A stretch of DNA of 36,636 nucleotides from Rhodobacter sp. GTDB lineage: Bacteria; Pseudomonadota; Alphaproteobacteria; Rhodobacterales; Rhodobacteraceae. The stretch is taken from NCBI GenBank assembly GCA_027484985.1, contig JAIXRW010000066.1, forward strand, positions 1 to 36,636, written 5' to 3'. The notes under the pieces were generated by a model. It had not been told where the DNA came from and did no database searches. It worked only from the letters and a program-made list of their open reading frames with translations. Position 1 is the first letter of the stretch. Each line of letters starts with the position of its first letter. Positions 17,705-26,225 of the stretch are shown in pieces. Made by a program: the position numbers and the translations under genes.

Positions 17705-18307
17705 ATGGCGGCGCGCCGCGCCTTGGACGGGTGGTCGCGGCTGGTGGGCTGGCTTAAGGTCGCGCTGCCGCTGACGGCGCTGGGGCTGTTGTCCACGCTG
17801 TTTCTGATCTCGAACCGGATCGACCCCGACCGCGGCACACCGGGCGATTTCGAATCCCGCCTGCGCGAGCCGCGCCTGACCGGCCCGATTTACAGCACCG
17901 TCACCGACAGCGGCAGCGCCCTGACCATCATCGCAGCCGAGGCGCGGCCTGCCACCGTGGGGGGGGCGCCATCGACGGCGGCTGATGTCACGGCGCGCCT
18001 GACCACCCCTGATGGCAAACGCACTGACCTGCGCGCCGCAAAGGCCGAGCTTGACCCCGCGACCGATCTTCTGCACCTGACCGGCGATGTGCGGATCGAC
18101 GACCCGAACGGCTATCGTATCGTGACCGAACGCCTTGACGCCGAACTGTCGCGCAACGCTTTTTCCAGCCCCGGTCCGGTTACCGCGACCGGCCCCACCG
18201 GCGTGATCACGGCGGCGACCATGACATTGAAGCCCGATCCACAGGATGAAAAATCCTATCTTCTGGTATTCAATGGCAGCGTCAAACTGCTATACCAGCC
18301 GAAATGA
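17705..18307 (+). CDS. lptC: LPS export protein LptC
   Basis: A bitopic inner-membrane protein that takes LPS from the LptB2FG transporter and hands it to LptA in the periplasm. The 200 residues have a single membrane helix at about 17-36 (LKVALPLTALGLLSTLFLIS), followed by a periplasmic beta-jellyroll (LDPATDLLHLTGDVRI, GPTGVITAATMTL). Sequence conservation in LptC is low, and context carries much of the call: kdsD lies upstream, and lptA overlaps its stop by four bases. The ATG at 17705 follows the kdsD stop by one base; an earlier in-frame start at 17675 lies within kdsD and lacks support. Confidence 0.92.
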   Translation: MAARRALDGWSRLVGWLKVALPLTALGLLSTLFLISNRIDPDRGTPGDFESRLREPRLTGPIYSTVTDSGSALTIIAAEARPATVGGAPSTAADVTARLTTPDGKRTDLRAAKAELDPATDLLHLTGDVRIDDPNGYRIVTERLDAELSRNAFSSPGPVTATGPTGVITAATMTLKPDPQDEKSYLLVFNGSVKLLYQPK

Positions 18308-18819
18308 AACATCGTCGCACCCCGCCTGTCCTGCTTGTGGTCCTGCTCGCTTTGGGTGGGATGCCTGCCATCGGGCAAGAGGTCCAGTTCACCGCGCTGC
18401 GGCAGGACAGCTCGCTTCCCGTTCAGGTCAATGCCGATGCGCTGACGGTTGACCAATCGGCCAATAGCGCGGTTTTCGACGGCAATGTCGTGGCAACGCA
18501 GGGCGATATGGTGATCAAGGCTGCCATGGCCCGCGTCCAGAACACGCCCGACAATTCCGGCATCGACAAGATCTTCTTCACCGGCCGCGTCTCGATCGCC
18601 AGCCCGACCGAGGCGGCCGAGGCCGACGAAGCCGTTTACACCGTCGCCACCGGCGAGGTTGTGATGACCGGCAATGTGCTGCTGACACAGGGCCAGACCG
18701 TCATTGCAGGCGAGACGATGATCTATGACCTGAACAAGGGCACGGGCAAGATGCAGGGCCGCGTGCAAACCACCTTTGTGCCCGGCAGCGGCGCCAAGAC
18801 GTCAGGCACCGCACCGTGA
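18304..18819 (+). CDS. lptA: LPS transport periplasmic protein LptA
   Basis: Periplasmic bridge protein whose jellyrolls stack to carry LPS to the outer-membrane LptDE. The 171 residues open with a signal peptide (LLVVLLALGGMPAIG), followed by an OstA-type domain: VNADALTVDQSANSAVFDGNV, split by repeated short strands such as GEVVMTGNVLLTQGQTVIAGE and MIYDLNKGTGKMQGRV. It overlaps lptC by four bases at its start (ATGA) and lptB by four at its end (GTGA), so the three are translationally coupled. Confidence 0.94.
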   Translation: MKHRRTPPVLLVVLLALGGMPAIGQEVQFTALRQDSSLPVQVNADALTVDQSANSAVFDGNVVATQGDMVIKAAMARVQNTPDNSGIDKIFFTGRVSIASPTEAAEADEAVYTVATGEVVMTGNVLLTQGQTVIAGETMIYDLNKGTGKMQGRVQTTFVPGSGAKTSGTAP

Positions 18820-19577
18820 CCGCCAAGCCCGAACTGACCGTGACCGAGGGGTCGGTCGGGCTGGCCGTTCACGCGCTTCGCAAAAGCTATAAGCGCCGTC
18901 CCGTCATACGCGACGTCTCGCTTACCCTGAACCGGGGCGAGGTTGTGGCGCTGCTGGGCCCCAACGGTTCGGGCAAGACCACCTGCTTTTATGCCATCGC
19001 AGGCCTTGTCACCCCCGAAGGAGGCGAGGTGCTGATCGACGGGCGCGATGTGACCGCCCTGCCCATGTATCGCCGGGCGCGGCTTGGCATCGGGTATCTG
19101 CCGCAGGAAGTGTCGATCTTCCGTGGCCTGTCGGTCGAGGACAACATCCTTGCCGTTCTGGAAATTGCCGTGCCCGAACGGCACAGGCGCCGCGAACGGC
19201 TGGAAGAACTGCTGTCCGAATTTTCGATCACCCATCTGCGCCGCGCGCCTGCCTTGGCGCTTTCGGGCGGCGAACGGCGGCGGGTCGAGATTGCGCGCTG
19301 CCTTGCCGCTGATCCGAAATACCTGCTGCTGGACGAACCCTTTGCCGGGGTTGACCCCATCGCCGTGGCCGATATCCGTGGCCTTGTCGCCGACCTCAAG
19401 CGGCGGGGCATCGGCGTGCTGATCACCGATCACAACGTGCGCGAAACGCTCGAAATCGTGGACCGCGCCTATATCTTGCATGACGGCGTGGTGCTGAAAA
19501 GCGGCACCACGGACGAAGTGGTGCGCGACGAAATGGTGCGCCGCGTCTATCTGGGCCAGAACTTCCGCATCGGTTAG
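18816..19577 (+). CDS. lptB: LPS export ABC transporter ATP-binding protein LptB
   Basis: Cytoplasmic ATPase of the LptB2FGC machine that extracts LPS from the inner membrane. The 253 residues show Walker A GPNGSGKTT at 48-56, Q-loop YLPQE near 94-98, signature LSGGE at 149-153, Walker B LLLDE at 170-174 and the switch His206 in TDHNV. The N-terminus has about 15 extra residues compared with short LptB proteins. It starts at GTG overlapping lptA. The membrane partners LptF and LptG are not in this window. A 236-base gap without a recognisable gene follows; in E. coli rpoN stands here. Confidence 0.97.
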   Translation: MTAKPELTVTEGSVGLAVHALRKSYKRRPVIRDVSLTLNRGEVVALLGPNGSGKTTCFYAIAGLVTPEGGEVLIDGRDVTALPMYRRARLGIGYLPQEVSIFRGLSVEDNILAVLEIAVPERHRRRERLEELLSEFSITHLRRAPALALSGGERRRVEIARCLAADPKYLLLDEPFAGVDPIAVADIRGLVADLKRRGIGVLITDHNVRETLEIVDRAYILHDGVVLKSGTTDEVVRDEMVRRVYLGQNFRIG

Positions 19578-19813
19578 GCCGCGCTCCGCGACCCCGCCCT
19601 TCGGATGCCCCCCGCACGACGCTGTTGACAAGACCGCACCCCTTGGGCGCAAATGAAGGGGATGCGAGCACGATCCGCCTTGCCCCGATCCGCCGACGCC
19701 GCCCCCAGACGGTTGCGCCACCTTGCAGGATCGCCCGAAGCACCCCACACCTATTATAAGGCCGGTATCCCTGCCCCCGCGCAGGGCCCGGAGCAGCACG
19801 CGAAGGAGGCATC

Positions 19814-20389
19814 ATGCGTTACCAGATCAGCGGCAAACAGATCGACATAGGCGAGGCGCTTCAGACCCATGTGAAGGCCGAACTGGGCGAGGTGGTCGAG
19901 AAATATGCCCAGCGCCCCACCGAAGCGGTTGTCGTCTTTTCGCGTGCCGCGCATGAATATGTCTGCGAATCCGCGATCCATCTGTCCACCGGCCTGACCG
20001 CGCAGGCCAAGGGCCATGCCACTGAAATCTATGCCGCTTTCGAATCTTGCCGCGAAAAGATGGACAAGCAGCTGCGCCGCTACAAACGGCGGATCCGCAA
20101 CCACCACCACACCCGCACGGCGCCGGTTGAATTTGCCGAAGGCGCGTCATATATCCTCGCGCCAACCGAAGAGCCCGAGGATGAGACGGACGACCTGACC
20201 CAGCCCATCGTGATTGCCGAGATGGAGACGAAGATTCCCTCTGTCACCGTCGGCGAAGCCGTGATGATGCTGGAACTGGGCGGCCAGAAGATGCTCGTGT
20301 TCCGCAACGAAGGACATGGCGGCGTGAATGTGGTGTACCGTCGGGATGACGGCAACATCGGCTGGATCGATCCGCGCAACAGCAAATGA
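19814..20389 (+). CDS. hpf: Long-form ribosome hibernation promoting factor
   Basis: Binds the 30S decoding region of idle ribosomes and, in its long form, pairs two 70S ribosomes into an inactive 100S dimer. The 191 residues comprise the N-terminal HPF/RaiA domain (about 1-100: MRYQISGKQIDIGEALQTHV, and the basic KMDKQLRRYKRRI helix) and a C-terminal dimerisation domain (about 127-187: PIVIAEMETKIPSVTVGEAV and GHGGVNVVYRRDDGNIGWI). A very good AAGGAGG precedes the ATG. The 236-base gap upstream holds an AT-rich TATTATAAG at about 19752-19760 that could be a -10, but no convincing -35. ptsN follows after 36 bases. Confidence 0.95.
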   Translation: MRYQISGKQIDIGEALQTHVKAELGEVVEKYAQRPTEAVVVFSRAAHEYVCESAIHLSTGLTAQAKGHATEIYAAFESCREKMDKQLRRYKRRIRNHHHTRTAPVEFAEGASYILAPTEEPEDETDDLTQPIVIAEMETKIPSVTVGEAVMMLELGGQKMLVFRNEGHGGVNVVYRRDDGNIGWIDPRNSK

Positions 20390-20425
20390 CCGGCGCTTTC
20401 CACCGGCACAGGAACGACTGACGGC

Positions 20426-20890
20426 ATGGACCTCTCCAAGCTTCTCATTCCGGCGGCCGTCAGGGTCGTCGGGCAACTCACCAGCAAGAAGCGGCTCTTT
20501 CAGGAATTGGGAGAGCTTGCTTCCACCGCCTATGCGCTGAATGCGGCCAGCGCCATCGACGGCTTGCAGGAACGCGAAAGCCTTGGCCCCACCGGTGTGG
20601 GCCATGGCATCGCCCTGCCCCATGCGCGGCTGGAAGACCTGAACAAGATCGTGGGGATTTTCATCCGTCTGGAAAAGCCGCTCGATTACGACAGCGTCGA
20701 TCGCCAGCCCGTCGATCTGGTGTTCGGGCTGTTCGCGCCCAAGGATTCAGGCGTGGAACACCTTAAGGCGCTGGCCCTTGTCAGCCGCACGATGCGCGAT
20801 GCTGCCGTGGTGTCGAAACTGCGCGCCAACAGCGACCCTGCCAAGCTTTACGCCATCCTGACCGAATCGCGCGCCATTCAGGCCGCCTGA
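20426..20890 (+). CDS. ptsN: PTS IIA-like nitrogen-regulatory protein PtsN (EIIA-Ntr)
   Basis: Regulatory phosphoprotein of the nitrogen-related phosphotransferase chain (PtsP-NPr-EIIANtr), which in Proteobacteria affects potassium uptake and stress responses rather than sugar transport. The 154 residues have the family pattern with the phosphorylated His66 in GHGIALPHARL and a C-terminal helical pair (EHLKALALVSRTMRD). hpf lies upstream as in many Proteobacteria. Its 3' end overlaps the convergent sulfotransferase gene by 13 bases, which leaves no room for a terminator between them. Confidence 0.96.
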   Translation: MDLSKLLIPAAVRVVGQLTSKKRLFQELGELASTAYALNAASAIDGLQERESLGPTGVGHGIALPHARLEDLNKIVGIFIRLEKPLDYDSVDRQPVDLVFGLFAPKDSGVEHLKALALVSRTMRDAAVVSKLRANSDPAKLYAILTESRAIQAA

Positions 20891-22272
20891 CCCCTTGGTC
20901 GCGGCCCGAACCCGAAGCCCATATAGTCGCGCTGATAGGTATCGCGCGCGGCATCCTCGATCTCGTCATCCATGATGGCATCCAGCGTGGTCGCTTCGGG
21001 CGGCCGCAGGGTGGGGCTTTGCACCCCGACCTCGGAGCAAAGCCACGCCAGCCCTTCGGCCAGACGATCCTCGCGCAGCACGGCATCGGGGCCGTTGAAC
21101 TGGGCAAAGCCTTGCAGGATGGCCGTTTGCGTTGCCCATCCCGCCGGCGTGCGGAACCCCGTCTGACCCGAGATGTTCCGTTTCAGAAACCTGAGGAAGG
21201 CCAGAAAGGCCGCCCGTTCATCTTGCGGTGAACCATAGCCCTGCTTGGGTATGGCCACGCCATGCACGCGGCCAAGGATGTTTTTCTGTTCCTGGCTTAG
21301 CCCGCTGCCGCGCGCATCCTGAAACGCGGCCCAAGCGCGGTCAACCGGATGGCGCAGCACGGTAAAGCTGCGATGGCCCGCCGCGCCGCGCTTCCACTGG
21401 CGCAGGGTCTTTTGCACGAAATTCCGTTCCAGCCCGCCGAAACATTCCAGCCATTCGATCACCCGCGCCTCGGGCCCGCCACGCACCGGCATGAACAGCA
21501 GCGGCACATCGCGGCAGGCCACAAAGGCCGGTATCCCCGCCGTGCGCCGCGGTTCGAAATTCGGGGTGCGCGACAGGTTGAAACGGTCCAGCCGCGCCAG
21601 GGCCTGTTCCATCGCGGCGGGGTTCGTCACCTTGTCCGACAGGGGTTCGGGGTTCTGCACCGTCAGGCTGCGGTCCACCTCGTCCAGCCGCGCGGGAACG
21701 CCCAGAAAGGCCGCCAGACCGTTCAGCACGGCGACATTCTGGATATCGTCGTAGTCCAGATAGAACGCCGTCTGTCCGCTGGTCTGAAGCGCGTTCAGCA
21801 AGGTGATCTGGAAGGCCTGCACCGCTTCCAGATGGGCCTCGAACTCGGGCGCGTCGAACCGCGCCTTGGCCTGTTTGAGGTTTTTGGGATTGGTCAGTTT
21901 CCACTGCCCCGTGGCCTGCGCGATCTTGAGACTGACATAGCTTTCCAGCGGGTTGCGCGTCAGCACGATCTTGGCACAGGCCGGATCGGCCATCACCGCA
22001 TCGAACACCCTTGGATCGTGGTCGTGGAACCAGCGGAAGCCGACCATGCCCCCCGTCACCTCGCGCGCCCGTGCCACCAGTTGCATCGGGTCGGCCTCGC
22101 GCATGGCAAGGGTTACGCCGAACATCTCGGTCTGGTCTTTCTTGCCGATGAAAACCGGATTGAACAGCTCGCCAAAGCAGGTCACACCCGCCAGCGCGTT
22201 CAGGTTGGCCTCAAGGAAATTGGAGCCTGTCCGCATTTCCGCGAACATCACAAATGACGAAAAGCGCGACAC
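20878..22272 (-). CDS. Sulfotransferase-family protein with two sulfotransferase-like halves
   Basis: A 464-residue protein expected to move a sulfuryl group from PAPS to an acceptor, probably a glycan given its neighbours. The N-terminal half has a 5'-phosphosulfate-type loop (EMRTGSNFLEANL, residues 12-24, cf. NodH/Stf0) and a 3'-phosphate motif (VLTRNPLESYVSLK, 103-116). The C-terminal half (about 255-464) repeats the second motif as FTVLRHPVDRAWAAF (303-317). Its first motif appears as PVRGGPEARVIEWLECFG, without the usual Ser/Thr-rich loop, so this half may be inactive or structural. It starts at a GTG next to the stop of the GT14 gene and is the last gene of that run. Confidence 0.85.
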   Translation of the reverse strand: MSRFSSFVMFAEMRTGSNFLEANLNALAGVTCFGELFNPVFIGKKDQTEMFGVTLAMREADPMQLVARAREVTGGMVGFRWFHDHDPRVFDAVMADPACAKIVLTRNPLESYVSLKIAQATGQWKLTNPKNLKQAKARFDAPEFEAHLEAVQAFQITLLNALQTSGQTAFYLDYDDIQNVAVLNGLAAFLGVPARLDEVDRSLTVQNPEPLSDKVTNPAAMEQALARLDRFNLSRTPNFEPRRTAGIPAFVACRDVPLLFMPVRGGPEARVIEWLECFGGLERNFVQKTLRQWKRGAAGHRSFTVLRHPVDRAWAAFQDARGSGLSQEQKNILGRVHGVAIPKQGYGSPQDERAAFLAFLRFLKRNISGQTGFRTPAGWATQTAILQGFAQFNGPDAVLREDRLAEGLAWLCSEVGVQSPTLRPPEATTLDAIMDDEIEDAARDTYQRDYMGFGFGPRPRGQAA

Positions 22273-23985
22273 TCACTTCACCAGATAGGGGCGGCCGCGC
22301 GTTGCCTGCACGGGTCGCAGATCGTCACCTGCCGGAAAATCGCCCATCAGCACCGGCTGCATCCCCTGATTGCGCAGGTTTTGCAGGAACTGCCCGAAAC
22401 CGGCCAGATCGGTCATCTTTGGCGCCTCGGTCAGCCGCCGCAGGCTGCGCGGGCTGATTTCGTCCACGATGGTCTGGAGCGGCTCCATCGGGCTTTCGAC
22501 AAATTCGGCCAGGGTCCAGATCCGCACCCGCGCCTTGGTCGCGGGCAGGCGCAGGATGGCCAGCGTTTCGCTTTCGATCTTTTGCAGACGCGCCGCTTCG
22601 CGCCGGATGTCGCCGAAATTGCGGTTCGATTTCCACAAAGGCAGCGCCCATGCGCCTGATATCACCGATATCTGCGCGTTGGCGTCCAGCGCCATGAATT
22701 CGTTCAGCATCTGGTTATCGGCCGGTCCGAACTGGAAGCACTGCCGTTCGCCCCGCGTGGCCCAGATCAGGTTCGACAGGAACGACCGCGGATTGTAATC
22801 GCGCAGCTTGGGGTTATCCGACAAGGCCCCGTTATAGACCGCCTCGCCCCCGGCAAATTCCACGCGGTCGGGTGCGAACAGATGGCCATGAACGCGGCTT
22901 CCCGTGGTTTTGGAAAGCCATGTCTCGAACTGTTCGAACACTTCCGAAAAGCCGTGGAACACCGAATAGGGCGCCGCCGTGCGCCCGTTTTCGAAATGCT
23001 CGTTCGGGAAACGGCTTTGCATGTAAAGCCCCGGCCGCCCCTTGACCCGCCGTTCAACCGCCTTGGCAAACAGGCGGTCGATCTTGCCGGGGTTCGGTTC
23101 ACCCCCGGCCTGTGCCGCGGCGTCATCGGTCAGGAAGGTGCTGTAAAGCCTGTTCGCATGCGGCCAGATCTTGCGCGCGACAAAACAGTCGGACCGGCGC
23201 AGCAATTGCAGGTGGTCGTCGTAAAAGATGTGCGGCTTGCCCTGAAAGTCGAACTTCGACAGGGTCAGCGACCGGCTTTCCACCGATGCAGACACCAGCC
23301 GCACCAGCGTTTGGAAATAGCTTTCATCCGGAATCCAGACGCGGCGGAAGTAATCGTCATACAGCTTGCGGTCGGGCCCTTGCAGGATGGCCGAAAGCGT
23401 CTGGCGTGTCAGGCACCACCACTGGCTGCCCAGATGCGGCACGATCCCGTTGGGGATAGTTCGCTTGAACCCCACCTTGCGCTGCAAGGCAACATAGCCG
23501 TCAAACAGCCGCCGCTGCGTGCGCCATGAAAACGGGAACCGCAGGGTGAAGCGTTCCATGTTCAGCCCGCCGATCGTCCAGCCCACTTCCTCGGTTGTCA
23601 CGCTTTCGATGAAATCGGTGCGGGGACGGGCCTCGAGATATTCGATCAGGTCTTTCACCGGACGCAGCGGCATGCATGACCCCGATGCAAGATAGACGTG
23701 CCGCACCTCCTCGAACTCGGCCAGCATGACCTCGGCCGCTGCCTGTGTGGCGGCCACGATCCCCCAAGTGCCCCATTCGCAGGCAAAGCGCTGCGAGAAC
23801 CGCACATTGGCCAGATCGGCCAGTTCGGCCTTCATCTTGTCATAGCTCCAGGCCTTTACCCGGGCATCGACATGGATCACCACGGGGCAACCACGTTCTG
23901 CCCAGTGGCGCGCCACCTCGGCCGCGCGGTGCAGCGCGGTGTGGCACAGCATCACGAAACCCAGCGATGTGCTTGCCACGGTCAT
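22273..23985 (-). CDS. GT14-type (core-2/I-branching) glycosyltransferase with DUF5927-like C-terminus
   Basis: A 570-residue protein. The first 280 or so residues look like the GT14 family of beta-1,6-N-acetylglucosaminyltransferases and xylosyltransferases: FVMLCHTALHRAAEVARHW, VVIHVDARV (about 35-43), CEWGTWGIVAATQAAAEVM (about 69-87) and YLASGSCMPLRP (about 98-109). The remaining 290 residues match my recollection of the DUF5927 extension found with this domain in alphaproteobacteria; its role is unknown. Donor and acceptor cannot be read from sequence; branching of a surface polysaccharide is the inference. Its start overlaps the upstream glycosyltransferase stop (ATGA) and the sulfotransferase follows directly, so the three are one translational unit. 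Confidence 0.88.
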   Translation of the reverse strand: MTVASTSLGFVMLCHTALHRAAEVARHWAERGCPVVIHVDARVKAWSYDKMKAELADLANVRFSQRFACEWGTWGIVAATQAAAEVMLAEFEEVRHVYLASGSCMPLRPVKDLIEYLEARPRTDFIESVTTEEVGWTIGGLNMERFTLRFPFSWRTQRRLFDGYVALQRKVGFKRTIPNGIVPHLGSQWWCLTRQTLSAILQGPDRKLYDDYFRRVWIPDESYFQTLVRLVSASVESRSLTLSKFDFQGKPHIFYDDHLQLLRRSDCFVARKIWPHANRLYSTFLTDDAAAQAGGEPNPGKIDRLFAKAVERRVKGRPGLYMQSRFPNEHFENGRTAAPYSVFHGFSEVFEQFETWLSKTTGSRVHGHLFAPDRVEFAGGEAVYNGALSDNPKLRDYNPRSFLSNLIWATRGERQCFQFGPADNQMLNEFMALDANAQISVISGAWALPLWKSNRNFGDIRREAARLQKIESETLAILRLPATKARVRIWTLAEFVESPMEPLQTIVDEISPRSLRRLTEAPKMTDLAGFGQFLQNLRNQGMQPVLMGDFPAGDDLRPVQATRGRPYLVK

Positions 23986-24992
23986 GCCCAGTTCCCCTTG
24001 GACATCAGGCCCAGAATTTCAAGCTGCCGCCAGTTGATGTATTTCTCGCTCCACTTGCACCACAGGTCGGGCTGGTCTTTCAGCCCCTCGCGGTAGGCGC
24101 GGTATTCGTGGCTGTTGGCATAGTGCTGGCGGCGCTTCATCTCCTCTTCCGCCTTTTGGGCAAAGGTATCGAGGAACTTGGCATGCAGCAGGCAGCCACT
24201 GGCCTTTTCGCCGCCCCATTCATCGTAAACAAGGTTCAGCCCGCGCGGCAGCAGCATATGGGTCGAACTGACATAGGCATAGGCGCGGTCCCATTTGACC
24301 AGTGGCACCTTGTTCAGCGCAGGCGACCGTTCGGGTTCGTCGGCAAAGAACATGCGCGACCGTGGCCCCCCCTGAAGCCACAGGTTGCCGAAGCCCGGAT
24401 TGCGCTTGACCGAATAGTTGGCACTGTCGAACCACTGGGCAATCTCGAACGGGTCCTGCCCTTCGCGGTAGGGGTGCGCGTCAAGCGGCCCCTTGGGATA
24501 CATGTCAAGGATCATGGCCGAAAACGACCGGATGCCCGAACTGTCCAGCCAGTCGGTCAGCGCGCGCAGGGGCCGCGTTTCGCAGAAGGGGTAGATCAGG
24601 AATTCGTCCACATCCACCGTCAGCGTCCAGTGCCCGTGGCAATAGCGCCGTTGCAGATGGGTGATCCAGTCCATGCCGAAACGGGAATGTTTGTAACTTC
24701 CCGTGGCCGACCACAGCGACACATCGGGCTGCGCCAGCAGATATTCGCGCGACCCGTCGGTCGAGCCGTTATCGACCATCAGGAAATGGTTGATCCCCAG
24801 ATCGCGGTAATACCGCAGGAAATAGGGCAGGCGCACCCGTTCGTCGCGCAGGGTGGCGCAAAGCAGGATGCTGTCGCCACGGATCGCACCCGTGCGATTG
24901 GCAAGGCTTGCCAGCTCGCGCCGCTTGATCCAGCCCCGCAAATGCAGCCGCCGCCGCCGAAGCCGCAGACGATATGCCCCGATCACGCCCAC
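23982..24992 (-). CDS. Family 2-like glycosyltransferase (paralogue 2)
   Basis: A 336-residue GT-A-fold glycosyltransferase of the Glyco_tranf_2_4 type. It shows DNGSTDG at residues 74-80 and the metal-binding DVDE at 127-130, but no membrane segment; a basic N-terminus (RLRLRRRRLHLRGWIKRR) could bind the membrane surface. It is clearly homologous along its length to the next gene upstream (25192-26220): both share FRLPxFL-like, MILDMYPKGP/MMLDMYPKGP, NLWLQGGPR/NLWVQGGPR and NKVPLVKW segments and end LGLMSKGNWA/LGLMSRGGWV. The start is a GTG, without a strong ribosome binding site. A promoter candidate lies at 25112-25140. The sugar donor is not predictable. Confidence 0.88.
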   Translation of the reverse strand: MGVIGAYRLRLRRRRLHLRGWIKRRELASLANRTGAIRGDSILLCATLRDERVRLPYFLRYYRDLGINHFLMVDNGSTDGSREYLLAQPDVSLWSATGSYKHSRFGMDWITHLQRRYCHGHWTLTVDVDEFLIYPFCETRPLRALTDWLDSSGIRSFSAMILDMYPKGPLDAHPYREGQDPFEIAQWFDSANYSVKRNPGFGNLWLQGGPRSRMFFADEPERSPALNKVPLVKWDRAYAYVSSTHMLLPRGLNLVYDEWGGEKASGCLLHAKFLDTFAQKAEEEMKRRQHYANSHEYRAYREGLKDQPDLWCKWSEKYINWRQLEILGLMSKGNWA

Positions 24993-25111
24993 TCGTACAA
25001 CTCGCCCTCTCTACCGCCGCCCCGGCATTGCCGGACCGGCCCCGTGCCTGCACCGTTCTGGTCCGGCCATCGCGTGCAAGACACCTGCCAGCACTGCAAC
25101 CGGTTCCGCCC

Positions 25112-25140
25112 AATCTAAAAGGGAACCCTGCATAAGTAAA
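25112..25140 (-). promoter_or_regulatory. Candidate promoter for the GT2/GT14/sulfotransferase genes
   Basis: Read on the minus strand, TTTACT (25140-25135), a 17-base spacer and TAGATT (25117-25112), in the 199-base gap between the two glycosyltransferase paralogues. It would give the downstream three genes their own transcript, with a leader of about 110 bases. The surrounding A/T-rich patch stands out in this genome. Confidence 0.5.
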
Positions 25141-25191
25141 CAAATCACGCCTTTTGCGCGGTTTTTCCATCAAAAGTTTCTGCGCCGCCGG

Positions 25192-26220
25192 TCAGACCCA
25201 GCCGCCACGCGACATCAGGCCCAAGGCTTCAAGCCCGCGCCAGCCGTCATAGCGGCGCGAGGCGGGGCACCACAGGTCGGGATTTGCGGCCACGGCATCG
25301 TAATAGGGCGCGTATAGTGCGGCATCGCCGAAATGCTGGCCCCGCCGCTTTTCCTCGGCCGCACGCGCCACCGCGACATCAAGGAATTTCGAGTGCAAGA
25401 GCAGCCCCGAAGGCGCCTCGCCCCCGTCGGTATCGTAAATCCGGTTCAGGCGGGGCGGCAGCAGGGAATGGGTGGAATTGACATAGGCGTAGCGCCGGTT
25501 CCATTTGACCAGCGGAACCTTGTTCAGCGTGGGCGCCCGGCGCGGATTGTCGGCAAAGAACACGCGCGCCCGCGGCCCGCCCTGCACCCACAGGTTGCCC
25601 ATCGGTTCTTGCACCCGGATGCCGTAATTGCCCGCGTCGAACCATTGCAGCGTGGCAAAGGGGTCATCCCCCGCCCGATATTCGGCCTGCCCCACCGGCC
25701 CCTTGGGATACATGTCCAGCATCATCGCGCCGAACATCGCGCGCCCTTGGGCGTCAAGCCAGCCGGTCAGCGCCCGCAGATCGCGCGTGTCGCAATAGGG
25801 ATAGACCAGCGCCTCGTCTGCATCCAGCGTCAGGCACCAATGCCCGTGCCCGTAGCGCGCCAGCAGCCATGTCACCCAGTCAACCCCGAAGCGCGATGCC
25901 TTGTATCCCGCATCCGTGCGCCACAGCGACACATCGCCCTGCGCGGCCAGCAGCGCATCGGTCCCGTCATCGCTGCCATTGTCCACGATCAGGAATTGCG
26001 CCACGCCAAGGCGGCGGTGGTGGTCCAGAAACCACGGCAGGCGCACGGCCTCGTTCCGGACGACAGCAAAGCACAGGATATCTGCGGGCAGAATGGCCTT
26101 GGTGCGGTCCACCACGGCCACCAGTTCACGCCGCTTGGCCACCGCCCGCGCCAATAGCCTGCGCCGTTTCCAGCGCAGGCGATAGGCATCCAGCAGGCCA
26201 GCCACGGGCAGGCCCGCCAT
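25192..26220 (-). CDS. Family 2-like glycosyltransferase (paralogue 1)
   Basis: A 342-residue glycosyltransferase closely related to the downstream gene at 23982-24992, with DNGSDDG at residues 80-86 and DADE at 133-136. The shared C-terminal half (YPKGP, GNLWVQGGPRARVFFADNP, KVPLVKWNRRYAYVNSTHSLLPP) shows the two arose by duplication and have since diverged. The N-terminus is basic and probably peripheral to the membrane. Its ATG lies five bases after the galU stop region, so it is read from the galU transcript. The paralogues may add different sugars or make different linkages in one glycan; that is inference. Confidence 0.88.
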   Translation of the reverse strand: MAGLPVAGLLDAYRLRWKRRRLLARAVAKRRELVAVVDRTKAILPADILCFAVVRNEAVRLPWFLDHHRRLGVAQFLIVDNGSDDGTDALLAAQGDVSLWRTDAGYKASRFGVDWVTWLLARYGHGHWCLTLDADEALVYPYCDTRDLRALTGWLDAQGRAMFGAMMLDMYPKGPVGQAEYRAGDDPFATLQWFDAGNYGIRVQEPMGNLWVQGGPRARVFFADNPRRAPTLNKVPLVKWNRRYAYVNSTHSLLPPRLNRIYDTDGGEAPSGLLLHSKFLDVAVARAAEEKRRGQHFGDAALYAPYYDAVAANPDLWCPASRRYDGWRGLEALGLMSRGGWV

Positions 26221-26225
26221 CGCGT

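Noticed and set aside
19735..19760. Sigma-32 promoter for hpf (CTTG followed by CCTATTATAAG)
   Set aside because: The spacing is about 24 bases instead of 17-18 and the -10 deviates at a key position.
19653..19850. Small gene of 65 codons before hpf
   Set aside because: It overlaps the hpf start in another frame, lacks a ribosome binding site and has the composition of a shadow frame.
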